DNA of 64,000 nt, taken from NCBI RefSeq assembly GCF_022539505.1, contig NC_061514.1:35183769-35247768 (forward strand), given 5' to 3'. This document shows, piece by piece, positions 1 through 12,000 of this stretch (position 1 is the first letter of the stretch; each line of letters starts with the position of its first letter). Source of the stretch: Lolium rigidum (lineage: Eukaryota > Streptophyta > Magnoliopsida > Poales > Poaceae). The notes beneath the pieces are model-generated. The model was given only the letters and a program-made list of their open reading frames with translations, made no database searches and was not told the DNA's origin. A program made the translations under genes and the position numbers.

Positions 1-3000
1 GTACCATATCTTGGAGCACAGCCTTGCTGGACACTGCTCCGCCACCACCCAGAAGATGAGGTTATACACTCTTTATGAGCAATCTGAAAAAATCTTCCGA
101 AATTTGGAGGATTTTGATGTTGTTTTTGTTACTGCAGGAGTTTCGAAACTGGTTGACTCCATGGGCGATGGAGGCGATGCACATGGTGGCTCTTGAGATG
201 AGATTGCTAGATGGGTGGTTGGTTTATGCTCCTCATGGCTGCTCCTTGGCTTGCAGCAGGCAGATAAGGAGCTAGCAATTAGAGGGAAGAACCATGATAA
301 GTTGCAGGTGGCTGGGTTCTTCGATTAAGGTTTTTGATGCACTAGCGGTATGGATTTCTAGAATTTGGTTTGGCGTGCTTTGTTCAATGGTAGTAAGTAG
401 AGTAGCATGTTCAAACAAAAAAATGCATCGATTATTACTTCTTCAATGTATTGCGTTTTCTTTTCTTAACCACATATGATTTTCAATATCTGACTCTTAC
501 AACATGTGAATCCCAACCTTATAGAGGTTAAAGAACCTAAGCGCACTTCAGTACCGTGTGTTCAAACTGATTTCAGGGTATGTTTCTTCACTGTGATGTT
601 TCTATTTAACATGTACTTCAGTACTATGTCATACTAATCTAGCAAATGTAATTGTGCACGCTAAATATAGCTATAAGGAACTATAAAGTGCCGTATGTAT
701 ACGGAATAATATTTGATGCTCAAATTATGTAGCTTCGTGCTACCAACCTTTGCCGTATTGTCATACAGAGTATCAAACAGATAGGATTATACTTTGAAGA
801 TTTTTCAGTGGTAAGATAGTAAAAAGTCGTAGTCGCTCTTCTTTGTTTGTAAGGCATAACCAATCACATTGACATCTATTTTATTTCATAACTGTGCGCG
901 TGATGCCACAGGTCACCTATATGTATTATTCTGTTCACTTACATTAGCTCTGGCTGCAAAGTTGTGTGACACGCCTGCTTACATTGGCATACCGCATACC
1001 CAAATGGGTCATCGAGGGTGACCTGGAGGAGATTTGTTCCATGGTCTACTTGGCGCACCTGCCAAATTTCTTGCTGAAACTTTTTATACGAGGTTGCACG
1101 TTGTACTCCGGTGGCCATTTTTAGGTATTCTAACCTGCTCTTGACATGTTCCACCGCTAATTGATTTTGTGTTGGGCTTCATTTATATCCAGGGATGATA
1201 CACCTTAAATCAGAACTGAATGATGGATTGGATCTGGTCCTCTTCAAGGTGCTGGAGGGTGGAAACATATCAATGGAGATGAAACCTGAAGCGTATATCT
1301 TGCTGAGGAATTTCTACCTTAGGCGAGTCAAACACATTTAACTGTACTCGCAAAAAAAAAAACACATTTAACTAGATCTGTTAGGGAAGGCTTTGCACTG
1401 CAAGTAGTTTAGTGAGAGTACTCTAGATGTTTTCAGATTCGTTCAGGTAATAACATTTTTGTCAAGAGTGGTATCTGCCTAAATGTTATTATTGCATTGA
1501 ACTATTTAGTAACGCCAGTTCAGTTTTGATATGTCCTGTGTTCTTTGTTAGTTCTAATATTTATGCTAACCTTGCTTTTACTGCAATTTTTTTAATAACA
1601 TTCCTTATTGACCCAATGATTTTGTAGATTCCATTATGTCAGGATGCATATGGTTAAATATATATGTCTTGCCTTCTTTGCCTCGTTGGAAAGTCAATTA
1701 TATTTTCCCCTACCACGGAGTTAATGCCATAGCACATTACATTTTGGTGTCATGTTTTTGACAGACAAGATAATTTTACTTGCATCATTTAGACGTTTTA
1801 AAAAAACCTGCTGACTATAAATGTTATAATATATTGTACATGTCTCAACTACTGTATGCAGTTCTATGGTAAGAAAAATTCCATCAGTAAAGGTGGATAT
1901 TTTTTTAGTTGTCTTATTTATTTTCAGGGTGCTTCCTTAAGGGAACAATTATATGAAAGAGTTTTGCCATACTGCATGCAAGAACAACGAAATCTTTTCT
2001 TTTTTATATAGGTGTAAGATTAGTTGTAGCAAGTGCAATATTGGCTAGCTATCGGATTCTTGGACACCCAGCAGAAATGGAGCAAGATTGAGAGTCCAGG
2101 CCCTATGTCAACCAATTACACTCAATGTGTTGATCAGTAAACCAAGTACAACTGTATCTTTTGGTCAGTTAATTTGTATGATTCAGATTTATGTGATTTT
2201 GCGTTTTCAACTTATACTACACAGATCAACAGTAGATGTTCTAGCTAGAATTTAGCATGAGAGTATATTGATATGTTGCCTGCATATGTCTGAACATGAC
2301 CATCTTAATAGAAAGATACAATCCAATTTAGGATTAAAAAAGATGGATAATACTACTGATGTTTTCCTTTCCTTCATGATCATGGTACTTTTCTTGATAT
2401 GGTTCTCTACTTTCAAATTATTTTCTTTTCCTCATTGAAGTTACTTTTCTCAGTTATCTATAGCTGGATATTGTAGGGATATCTAATGGGTTAATCTACC
2501 ATTTCAGCTACAACCTAGGTTAGAATAAGCAAAAGTAAATGGTCCTTGAAGTTTTTATGTTGGTTTACTGTTTGTTTCAAAGAAGTAAAATCCTAAGTGT
2601 TTTCGCTCCTTAGGCAGTTAAATACATCATGTGGCTACATTTCAGTTATTTGTTCGAACCAATCTAGGGGTAAAAAATTGTGGAAAAGAATACATTTACC
2701 ATCAGATTTGTAACAATTTCAAGCAGGACACTAGCTTTGACATCATATTTTTGGTACTCGAACTATATATTTGTTTTTAAACCATTTGCACCTGCATCTA
2801 TATAACAACTGAGTTTATTTTGAATGAAGGCTGCAGAGAATAGATATAGGCAGAGAATCACCATGCTTGCTTATAGCCTTACCATTTTTCTGTGTTCCCT
2901 ATTTTAATATTTAGAGTGAACTGATGAAAATAATAAGAAAACAAAACTACTTTTAATCTTATTGTTCCACTATTTTTCACTATGTGATGTCATATATTCC

Positions 3001-3900
3001 TAGCTTATGTCTCAAAGCTGCCTATATCAGTACAGCTGGGTTTTTGGTCCTTCATCTTCTTTATAGCATATCAAATATTAATCCAATATGATGCATGAAT
3101 TTGTATTGTTAATTTTATAGCATAGCATGCAACCCAGCATCCTCCCAGTCATTAAAGGATAGATAGTCCACTCAACTTCTCATTCTGAAATTGTGTGTTT
3201 AACGCCAATTTCAGATAGGATCAGCTCGATGATCCACTCGGAAAAGGTGACATCGTGACATCGGAGTATTGGTCCTTTGGTGACTACCAATGCCCTGGGC
3301 TTCATCTAACCAACATGTCTTATTTTTCTTGGTTCCTCGCTTTATGTTGGATTCTTTCTACAACATGATCTTTTCTAGATCTTGAATGCCCATTTCCCCT
3401 TAAATGCGCAGTTAGTGCAAATTTAAAGATCAGAAGTCTATTGTTAATATCCGCATTTTTTTAAAGTACCAGATTATCATTTTGAATTCCCCTGAAAAAT
3501 GGTACTCGGTGCAAATTTGAAGATTCGAAGTCAGTTGTTAATATTTACATTTACAAAATGTTCTTCAAATGATTACACAATGTGTATATCTCTTTATGGG
3601 TGATGAATTTAGATTAAGGTCATTCAGATGTATGTTCTATGTTAAAAATTCTAACTTTTCTCAATAGTAATACATTTTTCCTTAAATGGGCAAATGTATT
3701 ACTACTGAGAAAATCTGTGTATGCCAGTTCATAGCTTGATTTGAGCTAAATTCATTGGTACTATATTGTTTAAATCTATTTATTTCATTACTGTGGTAAC
3801 TAACATTTAAATAAGTGGTATATATCCAATTGATCAATGCTATGGTAAAAGAATTTTAGGTCCTTTACTATCAGACCTCTATTGATTTAAAGCATCCTTA
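1..3900. other. AT-rich region with no recognised gene
   Basis: No recognisable gene. Three short protein-like stretches stand out on the plus strand: an open frame at 11-196, a 48-codon frame at 1195-1341 (hydrophobic and charged mix, starts MIHLKSEL), and a short segment near 2013-2090. They could be exons of a decayed gene or the 3' part of a gene lying to the left, but I do not recognise a family, the frames are short, and the regions between them are typical AT-rich intron or intergenic sequence. No transposon ends were seen. Confidence 0.3.
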
Positions 3901-3919
3901 ATTTTTTTACTACAGGTTG

Positions 3920-3940
3920 GGCGCGGCGTGCCGCCGCGCC
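3920..3940. repeat. Perfect GC-rich hairpin palindrome
   Basis: Two 9-base arms (GGCGCGGCG and CGCCGCGCC) around a 3-base loop. It is embedded in AT-rich DNA just after a base composition shift. It may be a terminal piece of an unidentified transposon. The sequence from here to 4344 has no gene that I can support. Confidence 0.5.
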
Positions 3941-4344
3941 TGTCCTTGCTAGTATATGATAAGGATTGAAGCTAATCTTAAGTCCGCTTGCTGAGATGCA
4001 CACATACACCGTGGGTGAGTGACAGACGAGGTAGTACTTCACGTACACGCGCAAGCACGTGGGAGATGGCTCGACGGAAGTACAGGCCAAGCGCTCCCTC
4101 GCGGAAAGTACGCGCGCTCTTACGCTTGCCTGGGGAGGTACGCGCCCACGCGCGTCGCTTGGTCGGGTAGCGCCACGTGTTGTACGAAGAGCCTAGCTCG
4201 CAAACAGATCAGACCTTTGAGAAGTTCGGTCTTTTTCTAGTCATACCTTAGAACCCTTTCTTGTTCGAAAGAAAAAGACAAAAGGAAAGAAGTGTGCATA
4301 AAAAAGGGCCTGTAAATTGAAAGGTCAAGTTGCTCGAAAGCTAA

Positions 4345-6054
4345 GAGCATCTCCACCGACAGCCCCGACAGCAATTTGGGGGCCGGGGACGAAAATGGGC
4401 TCGCACCAGCGCGCCCCAAACACCGACCAATTTTGGAGCCCAATAGAATCGCCGACAACCCTGTGCCGGCCCCTTAGCCAAGGGCATGAATCGGGCACAC
4501 CGGCGCCTCTCGGAACGACGGTTTTCGCAGGTGGGGATGCCTTGTAAGCGAGGGGACGCGGCGGTTCGCATCGGAAACGACGCGGGGAGGTTGGTCATCG
4601 GCGTTAATGGCCTCCCACACGGAAACCCAAACGGCGAGGGCGGCGACTGGCCAAGCGGCGTCCACATACCTTAACCACACGCTTTCAATGCGCGTCCGCC
4701 GCCTTCCTTAAAACCACACCAACACGCACTCCTCTCTTTTCACCGCCGTCCATCCCTAGCCGCCGCCGTCCTCAACCTCCGCGCGAACCACCACCCGCAC
4801 GCGAACGCGATGGCGCACAACGACCAAGACGGCGGCGGCAGCATCCTCTGCTCAACGCAGATGTCGTACGACGAGGCCGACGTGTTGTACTGGCACCGCA
4901 TCCCCGTGCCAGTGCAGTACAAGTTGCCGCACTGTTGGCACGTCTCCAACGGCGGCTTCGCTGTGCCGCCATCGCCTCCGCGAGGACCACAGACGTCGGG
5001 CCCTCGTCAGGCAACGGCGGTCCGAGATGACGCCGGAGGAGAGGAGCCTCCCGTAGAATGCCCTCGACAGCCCGTCCTGGGAACAACGCTTCGTCAGCGA
5101 GCGCGCCGTCGAGCTCGCGTGGACGGACAATCCCTCGGGCGGACGCTTCAACAACATCGCCCGCTGTGCCTGGTGGTACGGCCGCGACGTCGACGCCACG
5201 CTCCACGAGTACGGATACCGTCCACGCGTCCGCGGGCAACGGGAGCCGGCCGCCTACCACGCAGAGGGCGCCGGAATGGACCGCGGCGTCCAGAACCTCC
5301 CGCACCGGATCGTCCACCGTCGAGCGCACGCGCTCGGCCGCGCCCGCGCCTCCTTCCGGAGGCGTCGTCATCCGCGGCGATGCGACGCGGCGCGTCTCCT
5401 CTGCTTCGGTTCGTCGAACGACGGGGTCGAGCCACCGCTCCCGCGTCAATGAGGAGGACGCCTCGCCACCACTTCCGCCGGCGAAGAAGAAATGGTGGGA
5501 GAAGGAGGCCGAGGCGCAGGCGGCCCTCCGTGGCGACGGCGACGAGGAGGAGTTCCCCGCCTAGAGCTTCATCATCGGCCGCTCCGTCGACGAGGACTAC
5601 CGTCACATCGCGATCGACCCGCGGCTGGCGGCGGTGTGGTCTGCCAGGGAACACGGCGCCAACTACGTCGACCTCGCCGGACCATCCGAGCTGCCAGCGC
5701 CAAAGGAGGAGAAGGCCGACGAGCAGGAGGGCGACGACGCCGACACCTGGTCCTTCGGGTCATCCAGCGGCGACGAACTGGACTTCAGCGCCTTCGACTC
5801 CCCGCACCGCTAGATGTTTATTTTTAGTATTTTAGTTTGAATTCGTGTTAAATTTGTACAAATTTTGTTCGAACTACATATGAGTATCGTGTTGCAAATT
5901 TGTATTTAAATTTCAAAATCTACCGCGACCGTCTGTTTGGGTGCGCCGGTGTGGGAGCAGCTCCCCCAAATGAAGGATGATGTGCCAGCGTCCCCAAACG
6001 GAGGTACCGGCGCCCGTCTGTGGTGCCTATTTAGGGCTACAGGTGGAGATGCTC
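4345..6054. mobile_element. PIF/Harbinger-like non-autonomous element (copy i)
   Basis: The ends are inverted repeats (GAGCATCTCCACC at the left, GGTGGAGATGCTC at the right), the terminus typical of grass Harbinger-type elements. The flanking triplets are TAA (4342-4344) and TGA (6055-6057), so the expected 3-bp TAA target duplication is off by one base. The 1.7-kb interior has no transposase but carries one decayed ORF on the plus strand. It lies just upstream of the F-box-like gene at 6174. Confidence 0.7.
4810..5813 (+). pseudogene. Element-borne charged ORF, frame-disrupted
   Basis: An intronless coding remnant inside Harbinger-like copy i. The start at 4810 opens a frame with MAHNDQDGGG and then YWHRIPVPV. 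Plausible protein continues in other frames: a segment with AWWYGRDVDATLHEYGYRP near 5170-5220, then PPLPPAKKKWWEKEAEAQ near 5470-5520, an in-frame TAG at about 5562, and a last block with the motif YVDLAGPSE near 5664-5690 and a Ser/Asp-rich tail ending at TAG 5811-5813. No single frame spans it, so it is dead or misassembled. I do not recognise a host family. Products of this kind are usually listed as hypothetical proteins of grass transposons. The YVDL block resembles the C-terminal motifs of copies ii and iii. Confidence 0.5.
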
Positions 6055-6173
6055 TGAGAGCCCAGCTCCGTCTCCACTCCTGGCCCGGATAATAAGTTGA
6101 TTCGAGCCCGAGTCCAATCTTTGTGCAGTACAAATTCCTCTTTCCGGGCGAGGGCAAAAACAAGTTTTGACGG

Positions 6174-6797
6174 ATGTCGCTTTCGCCGAAGCGTGCGCGC
6201 CATGAGGCCATCGCTCCGACTCCCTCTGCCGACGACAGGTCTCGATGGACGTCCCTGCACGCGGACATGGTCCGCCTCATCGGCTGGCGGGTGCTGGCCG
6301 CCGGAGACCTGCCGGACTACGTGCGCTTCCGCGCCGTGTGCGCGCACTGGCGGTGGAGCACCGTCAGCCCGCGCGGCCAGGGTATCGCCGACCCGCGGTT
6401 CCATCCGCGCCGATGGAGGATCTCGCAGGAGCGGCATGGGCTCGGCACCGGCGACGACGGCAGGAAACGCTTCTTCAACGTCTTCACCGGAGCCTCCGTC
6501 TGCCTTGGGCTTCCTCTTCTGGCTGACCATGCCATCCTTCGATCGGTCGAGGGCCTCCTCCTAGTGCGCCGGAAAGGTCTGGGCCGAGGCGACGTACGCC
6601 TCCTCAATCCTTTCACCGGCGACGCCGCGGTTGCGGAGCTCTCGCCGTCCGTACCCTATGGAACTTCGTACCCATTCGAGCTATCCACGGAGGACGGCCG
6701 AACAAGGACATGGTACTACCAGCTGGGGCACGCTTACGAGACCCCAACCCAGTGGCGGAGCCAACAGGGTGGAAGGGTGGGGCTGGCCCCACCCTAA
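6174..6797 (+). pseudogene. F-box/DUF295-like protein gene, truncated by a MITE
   Basis: The reading frame starts at 6174 (MSLSPKRARHE). Residues about 26-60 fit an F-box (substrate-adaptor domain of SCF ubiquitin ligases) with the features LHADMVRLIGWRVL, LPDYVRFRAVCAHWR and W. After it come the spaced blocks GRKRFFNVFTG and DVRLLNPFTGDAAVAELSP, typical of the plant F-box/DUF295 family, whose members are normally about 350-450 aa. Here native sequence stops at residue 192, exactly where a hAT-type MITE begins (6750). The MITE supplies 15 foreign residues and a stop. No clear continuation of the C-terminal DUF295 half was found after the MITE. Function lost is an inference. A short truncated F-box protein could still be expressed. 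Confidence 0.7.
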
Positions 6798-6908
6798 GAT
6801 TTGGCCCAGCCCATATATCTTATATAGAAAATGAGGAAAAAAAAAGAAAAAAACCCAGCCCAAGTAAGGTCTGCCCCACCCTAACAATGTGGGCTGGATT
6901 CGCCACTG
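6750..6908. mobile_element. hAT-type MITE (CAGTGGCGGA family), copy 1
   Basis: 159-bp element with inverted ends CAGTGGCGGA and CGCCACTG and an 8-bp target duplication with one mismatch (CCCCAACC at 6742-6749, GCCCAACC at 6909-6916). An 8-bp duplication and CAGTG ends fit the hAT superfamily. It interrupts the F-box-like ORF. A second copy of the same family is at 53056-53220. Both share the AGGGTGGGGCTG and CCCCACCCTA blocks. Confidence 0.88.
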
Positions 6909-6929
6909 GCCCAACCAGTCCATGGACTC

Positions 6930-7300
6930 GAGTCCCACCATTGACACATAAACTTGTTTGAGTTGACTTTGTTTTATACCTGAAGCCAGCCAGGTGAATT
7001 GAAGATGCAACATCCAATTGTGTTTGCCAGAGAAGGCCGGACCGAGGCAACATACATCTCCCCAACCCTTGCACTGGCGAGATTGCAGCTGCCGAGCTGC
7101 GGAGCTCTCACCGGTCATATCTACTTAAACTGTCGACGGAGTCAACGCCCAAGTGACACACATAAATTCGCTCGAGTTAAAAAAAAAGGCAGCCTGGTGC
7201 GTAAAGCTCCCGCTTTGCATAAAGAGGTAAATTCGCTTGAGTTGATTTATTTTATTTTATATGTGAAGCTAGGTGAATTGAACATATTGTGGGATTTTTA
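6930..7300. repeat. Degenerate tandem duplication downstream of the F-box gene
   Basis: The stretch around 6940-7015 (ACACATAAACTTGTTTGAGTT, then GAAGCCAGCCAGGTGAATTGAA) recurs in diverged form at 7155-7180 and 7212-7290. The stretch 7035-7125 resembles F-box codons at 6580-6660 (CTCCCCAACC, then GCGGAGCTCTC). This looks like decayed tandem copies of the same gene end. The copies have drifted too far to give exact limits. Confidence 0.45.
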
Positions 7301-7532
7301 ATTGTTCGTCAATTCCTATATAAGGTGAGCCTGTTGATTTCCATTCTACACATGAATGCTAAACAAAATCAGAATCATGTTGTCTGAACTATAATTCTCT
7401 AAATAGCTTCTATCGTACATTTAGGCAGGTGCGATGTTCAACCATTACTCATCCTGATTGCCCTATTGTGTCTGCATCATCTTAAACGAGCTAGTGGAGC
7501 TATATCCGATTCCAAGCCAACTCAACAAGGTA

Positions 7533-7626
7533 CTACCTCCGGTCCTAATAAATCGACGCGCCCACCTGCCTAAGCACACGCACGGGCAGCTCTCCCTCTG
7601 CGTCGATTAAATCCGACCGGAGGGAG
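7533..7626. mobile_element. Stowaway MITE (Tc1/mariner)
   Basis: 94-bp element with CTACCTCCGGTCC at one end and GGACCGGAGG-type complement at the other, flanked by TA dinucleotides (7531-7532 and 7627-7628), as expected for Stowaway. The paralogous sequence at about 8975-8992 (ACAACAAGGTACTGGAG) is the matching empty site with a single TA, which directly confirms the insertion boundaries. Confidence 0.92.
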
Positions 7627-7682
7627 TACTAGAGAAAAAATGGAGCCCCTCAGTCCTCGGCCCATTGCGAAAAACAAAATGA

Positions 7683-8520
7683 TCAATGTTGCTTCTGGTT
7701 CAAAAGCGGTTTCCTCAACCCCTCCATCACAGACCGGATCCTCTCCGACATCTTCTGGTAAAGCCATCTCTGCGCTGCCTCGTCTAGCCCCTCGGGCTTG
7801 ATGGTCGGCCAACCCTTCCTTTCAAACGGTGTCTTAGGGTATCGTTGTTGCTTCCTGCTTTATGCTCGGCAGATCAAATTCTACTGGTTCTCCCACAATA
7901 ATTTGTATCTGCTTGCCGCAGAGATGCAATGGTGGACGACGCCCAAAGAATTATTTCTCTGGCATGACCTACAGTCCAGCACGGAGATAAGAAATCTTAG
8001 TTTATCAAACGGAATACAGATGAACTAGAGCTGGGGCTCATGTAGTTCATGAACAAGCTAAAACCAAAATACACCATTGTAGCAATAAACCATATTTCAT
8101 CAAGAGTACTATGTATTACATCTAACTTCAAATGTTCCTCATCAATGCAGTGCAAATCTAAGAGAAATAACATCGAAGAAGATTTTTCATTTCACCAAAG
8201 AGAATGCAGATGAAATAGTGCTGGGAGTCGTGCAACTCACTGAATAAGAAAAGGAAGATGGACACACACACCACTGTAGCAATATATCATCTCTCACTCA
8301 GAGCAACTTTTCATTTCAAATGTTCCTTGTCAATGCAGTGCAAATCTGTAAAAAAAATGATGGTATCTCAGAGATACACAGATTTCCATATACCTTTTCA
8401 AAACCAGTGCGAATAATAGGCAAAGCTACTGGGGACAGGTGCTCGTGCAATAAGACTGGCAGTTGCCCACTTCAGTCGTCTGATTGGCTGTCGATCTTGG
8501 GCTTGAGAGAATGAATGCAA
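7683..8520 (-). pseudogene. Tafazzin 3'-end duplicate (exons 4 and 5), pseudogene
   Basis: A second, decayed copy of the last two exons and the intron of the neighbouring tafazzin gene, same strand, lying just downstream. The exon-4 copy (8394-8520) is 127 nt instead of 138 because bases are missing where the intact gene encodes PEGKV, which shifts the frame. The exon-5 copy (7683-7968) is 286 nt instead of 288. It has TAA right after the MPEK-like start and another in-frame stop at the PQDT position. The intron between them holds only about two units of the repeat that is expanded in the intact gene. It has no exons 1-3. The duplicated block runs from about 7370 to 8645 and matches about 8829-10568. 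Confidence 0.85.
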
Positions 8521-9037
8521 CTGTTTGAATATGTCATGACGAAATTTACAATCAAATAAAGGCCAGTATTTGCAAACATAAGCACACCATCTGTTAATGA
8601 CAGAATGACTGATACTGAAATGAAGAATATGATCAAAACAGGTCACCCGAGAGCCAAAAATTCACGTCCGTAATATTAATCTCTTTGAACATATTGACAA
8701 CATAGGCTGGCATGTACAACTTATTGTTATGTAAAACTCATCATAACAAAAAGACAAGAATATCAGTGTTGGTGGTTCAAATAAATATGATTTGGGTGCA
8801 AATATAGTGGCCATTAATGACAGTCAGGTTGTCTGAACTCTAATTGTCCTAACTGCTTCTATCGTACATTTGGGAAGGTGCAATGTCCAACCATTACTCA
8901 TCCTGATTGCACCTGTTGTGTTTGCATCATCTTAAACTAGCTAGTGGAGCTATATCTGATTCCGAACCAACACAACAAGGTACTGGAGAAAAAATGGAGG
9001 CCCTCGGTCCTTGGCCTATTGTGAAAGAACAAAATGA

Positions 9038-12000
9038 TCAATGTTGCTTCTGGTTCAGAATCGTTTTCCTCAACCCCTCCATCACAGACCGAATCTTGTC
9101 CGACATCTTCTGGTAAAGCCATCTCTGCGCTGCCTCGTCTAGCCCCTCGGGTGTGATGGTCGGCCAGCCCTTCCTTTCAAACGATGTGTCTTGGGGTATC
9201 GTTGCTGCCTCCTGCTTTAAGCTCGGCAGATCAAATTCTACTGGCTCTCCCACAATAATTTGTATCTCCTTGCCGCAGAGGGGGAATGGTGGACGGCGCC
9301 CAAAAAATGATTTCTCTGGCATGACCTACAGTCCAGCAGGTGGATGTTAAAGTAGCACAAAAGAAATCTTTGTTTTATCAAAGGGAATAAGCTGGGAGTC
9401 ATTAAGGGAGATGTTCATGAACAAGTAAAAAACCGAACACAGTACTTTTGCAATAAATCACATTTCATTAAGAGTAGTATGTACAACATTTAACTTCAAA
9501 TGTTCCTCATCAATCCAGTGCAAATCTAAGAGAAACAACAACGAAGAAGATTTTCATTTTATCAACGAGAATGTGGATGAACTAGTGCTGGGAGTCATGC
9601 AATTCACTGAATAAGAAAAGAAATATCGACATACGCCACTGTAGCAAAAAATCATGGCAGCCTTTCATTAAGAGTACTCCGTATAACATTTAACTTCAAA
9701 TGTCCTCATCAATTCAGTATAATCTAAGAGAAATAACACCGAGAAGATTTTCATTTTATTAAAGAGAATGTGCATGAACTAGTGCTGGGAGTCATGCAGT
9801 TCAATAAGAAAAGAAAAATCGGCATACACCACTGTAGCAATAAATCGTACAGTATTTAATTAAGAGTACTATGTATAACATTTAACTTCAAATGTCCTCA
9901 TCAATGCAGTGGAAATCTAAGAGAAATAACACCGAAGAAGATTTACATTTTATCAAAGAGAATGTGGATGAACTAGTGCTGGGAGTCATGCAATTCATTG
10001 AATAAGAAAAGAAAGATCGACATGCACCACTGTAGCAATAAATCATACAGTATTTCATTAAGAGTACTATGTATAACATTTAACTTCAAATGTTCCTCAT
10101 CAATGCAGTGCAAATCTAAGAGAAATAACACCGAAGAAGACTTTCATTTTACCAAAGAGAATGCTAATGAACTCATTGAATATGAAAAAAAAAGATCAGC
10201 ACACACCACTGTAGCAATATATCATCTTTCATTAACAGTACTGTGTGCAACTTTTGATTTGAAATGTGCAAATCTAAGAAAACGATGGTATCTCAGAGAT
10301 AGAAAAAATTTCATTATACCTTTTCAAAACCAGTGTGAATAATAGGCAAAACTATTGGAGTTACAGGTGCTCGGACAATAAGACTGGCAGTTCCCCACTT
10401 CAGTCGTCTGATTGGCTGGTGATCTTGGGCTACTTTTCCTTCAGGGAATGAATGCAACTGTTTGAACGTGTCATGAGGAAATTTACAATCAAATAAAGGC
10501 CAGTATTTGTAAACATAAGCACACCAGATGTTAATGACAGAATAACTAATACTGAAATGAAGAATATGTGCATACCCAGCTGCCAGTGCTAAGCACTTCA
10601 AGGGCTTCATTCATATGCTCTTGATAAATTCCAGCCCCTCTTGTGATCGGCACACATTTTCCTGTGCATACAATTAGTTTTCAGTAGCAAAATCATCAAA
10701 TTATGTGATACACATCTATGTTGACACTGCCTTGCAACAGAACCTGAAAATGCAAGAATAAAGAAAAAACACAAGCACTCAACATCTAAAGTACCAATTG
10801 AACTAGAGGTCAGATGACATAGATGTTAGTTTATCATCGTTTATGTTATACTAGAACAAAGCAAGGCAAGCATCATATCATTTCATTTGATATGTAGTAG
10901 TACTGAAAAAGAAACATGCAATTTCATGGTAAATGCATACTATATGAACAAATATACAGTAAGCAACAGCATACATAGTGCTTGGAAAAGTTTGATGTTT
11001 TTTAATTAACTTTCTAGAGCTAGTCTTGATAGTGAGTGTCATAAATCAGGACCTCTTAGGTAAATAAAATATCTATGACAGTTGTTAGCAGCTCCAAACT
11101 ATGACGGTATTTGCATTTTAGATGAAAACATACAAGTGAGAGCAAAAAGGCCTATTTATTAAATGGGGTTACCAGATGCTTAACTAAAGGATGCAATAAA
11201 ATGGCACTACTATAGCAACATTTCCTATCTTGAAATTTACTACAATCCACGCCGGAGCACGCTCCACAGCATGAGTTAGAACAAGTGAAAGTGATGTTTC
11301 GTTAAGATAACTATGCCAACATGATGATATGCAACAATGTACCATACTGAGTATCATAATACGCAATATAAATACAACAAAGAAGCACAAGGAGCCTCAC
11401 CGACTCTAAACATGTAAGACATGAATGCATTTCTGAAGCAGATATCCTCAGCTGTCAACACCCATCTTGCAAGCTTCGCATCTGTAATAGGGAAACCCTT
11501 GAATCCCCACATAAACGGGTCATCTATCCTGTACAAAAAGTACAAGTACAGGATAGCCTCGAGGTTACCAAAACTCCGGACACACAAGAACGGTATACAG
11601 AAAATAATATATGCCGCACTAATTTGTAACATCTGGCACCTACCCATGGCACGTGTACAATACACCAAATGCTAAGACAACATCAAGATAAGATAGATCT
11701 GTCTTGTCGATTGCATACACAGCTTCTAGAAAATTTCATTTTCAATCTACACTAAGTCGATGTGGCATGTAAAAAAGAGAGAGCAATATGCGCCTTCGTG
11801 AAATTTAACTAAAATTTCAACACTTAAATTGAAACTCAACATGTGGACGCCTGCTGACCAATGAGGTTTGTCCAAAAACTCTGAATTATAACTGCAGAGT
11901 ACCTGAGTTCTGATAATGGTTCATAGAAATCCACTACATGATGTTGACCAATAAACCCCAATGAACAGACACGACTGAATGTCTGAATGCATAGCATCAA

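Noticed and set aside
4810..5835. A single 341-aa protein
   Set aside because: After about residue 100 the frame becomes Arg/Pro-rich translation of GC-rich DNA, while the plausible protein continues in other frames, so I describe it as a broken element ORF.
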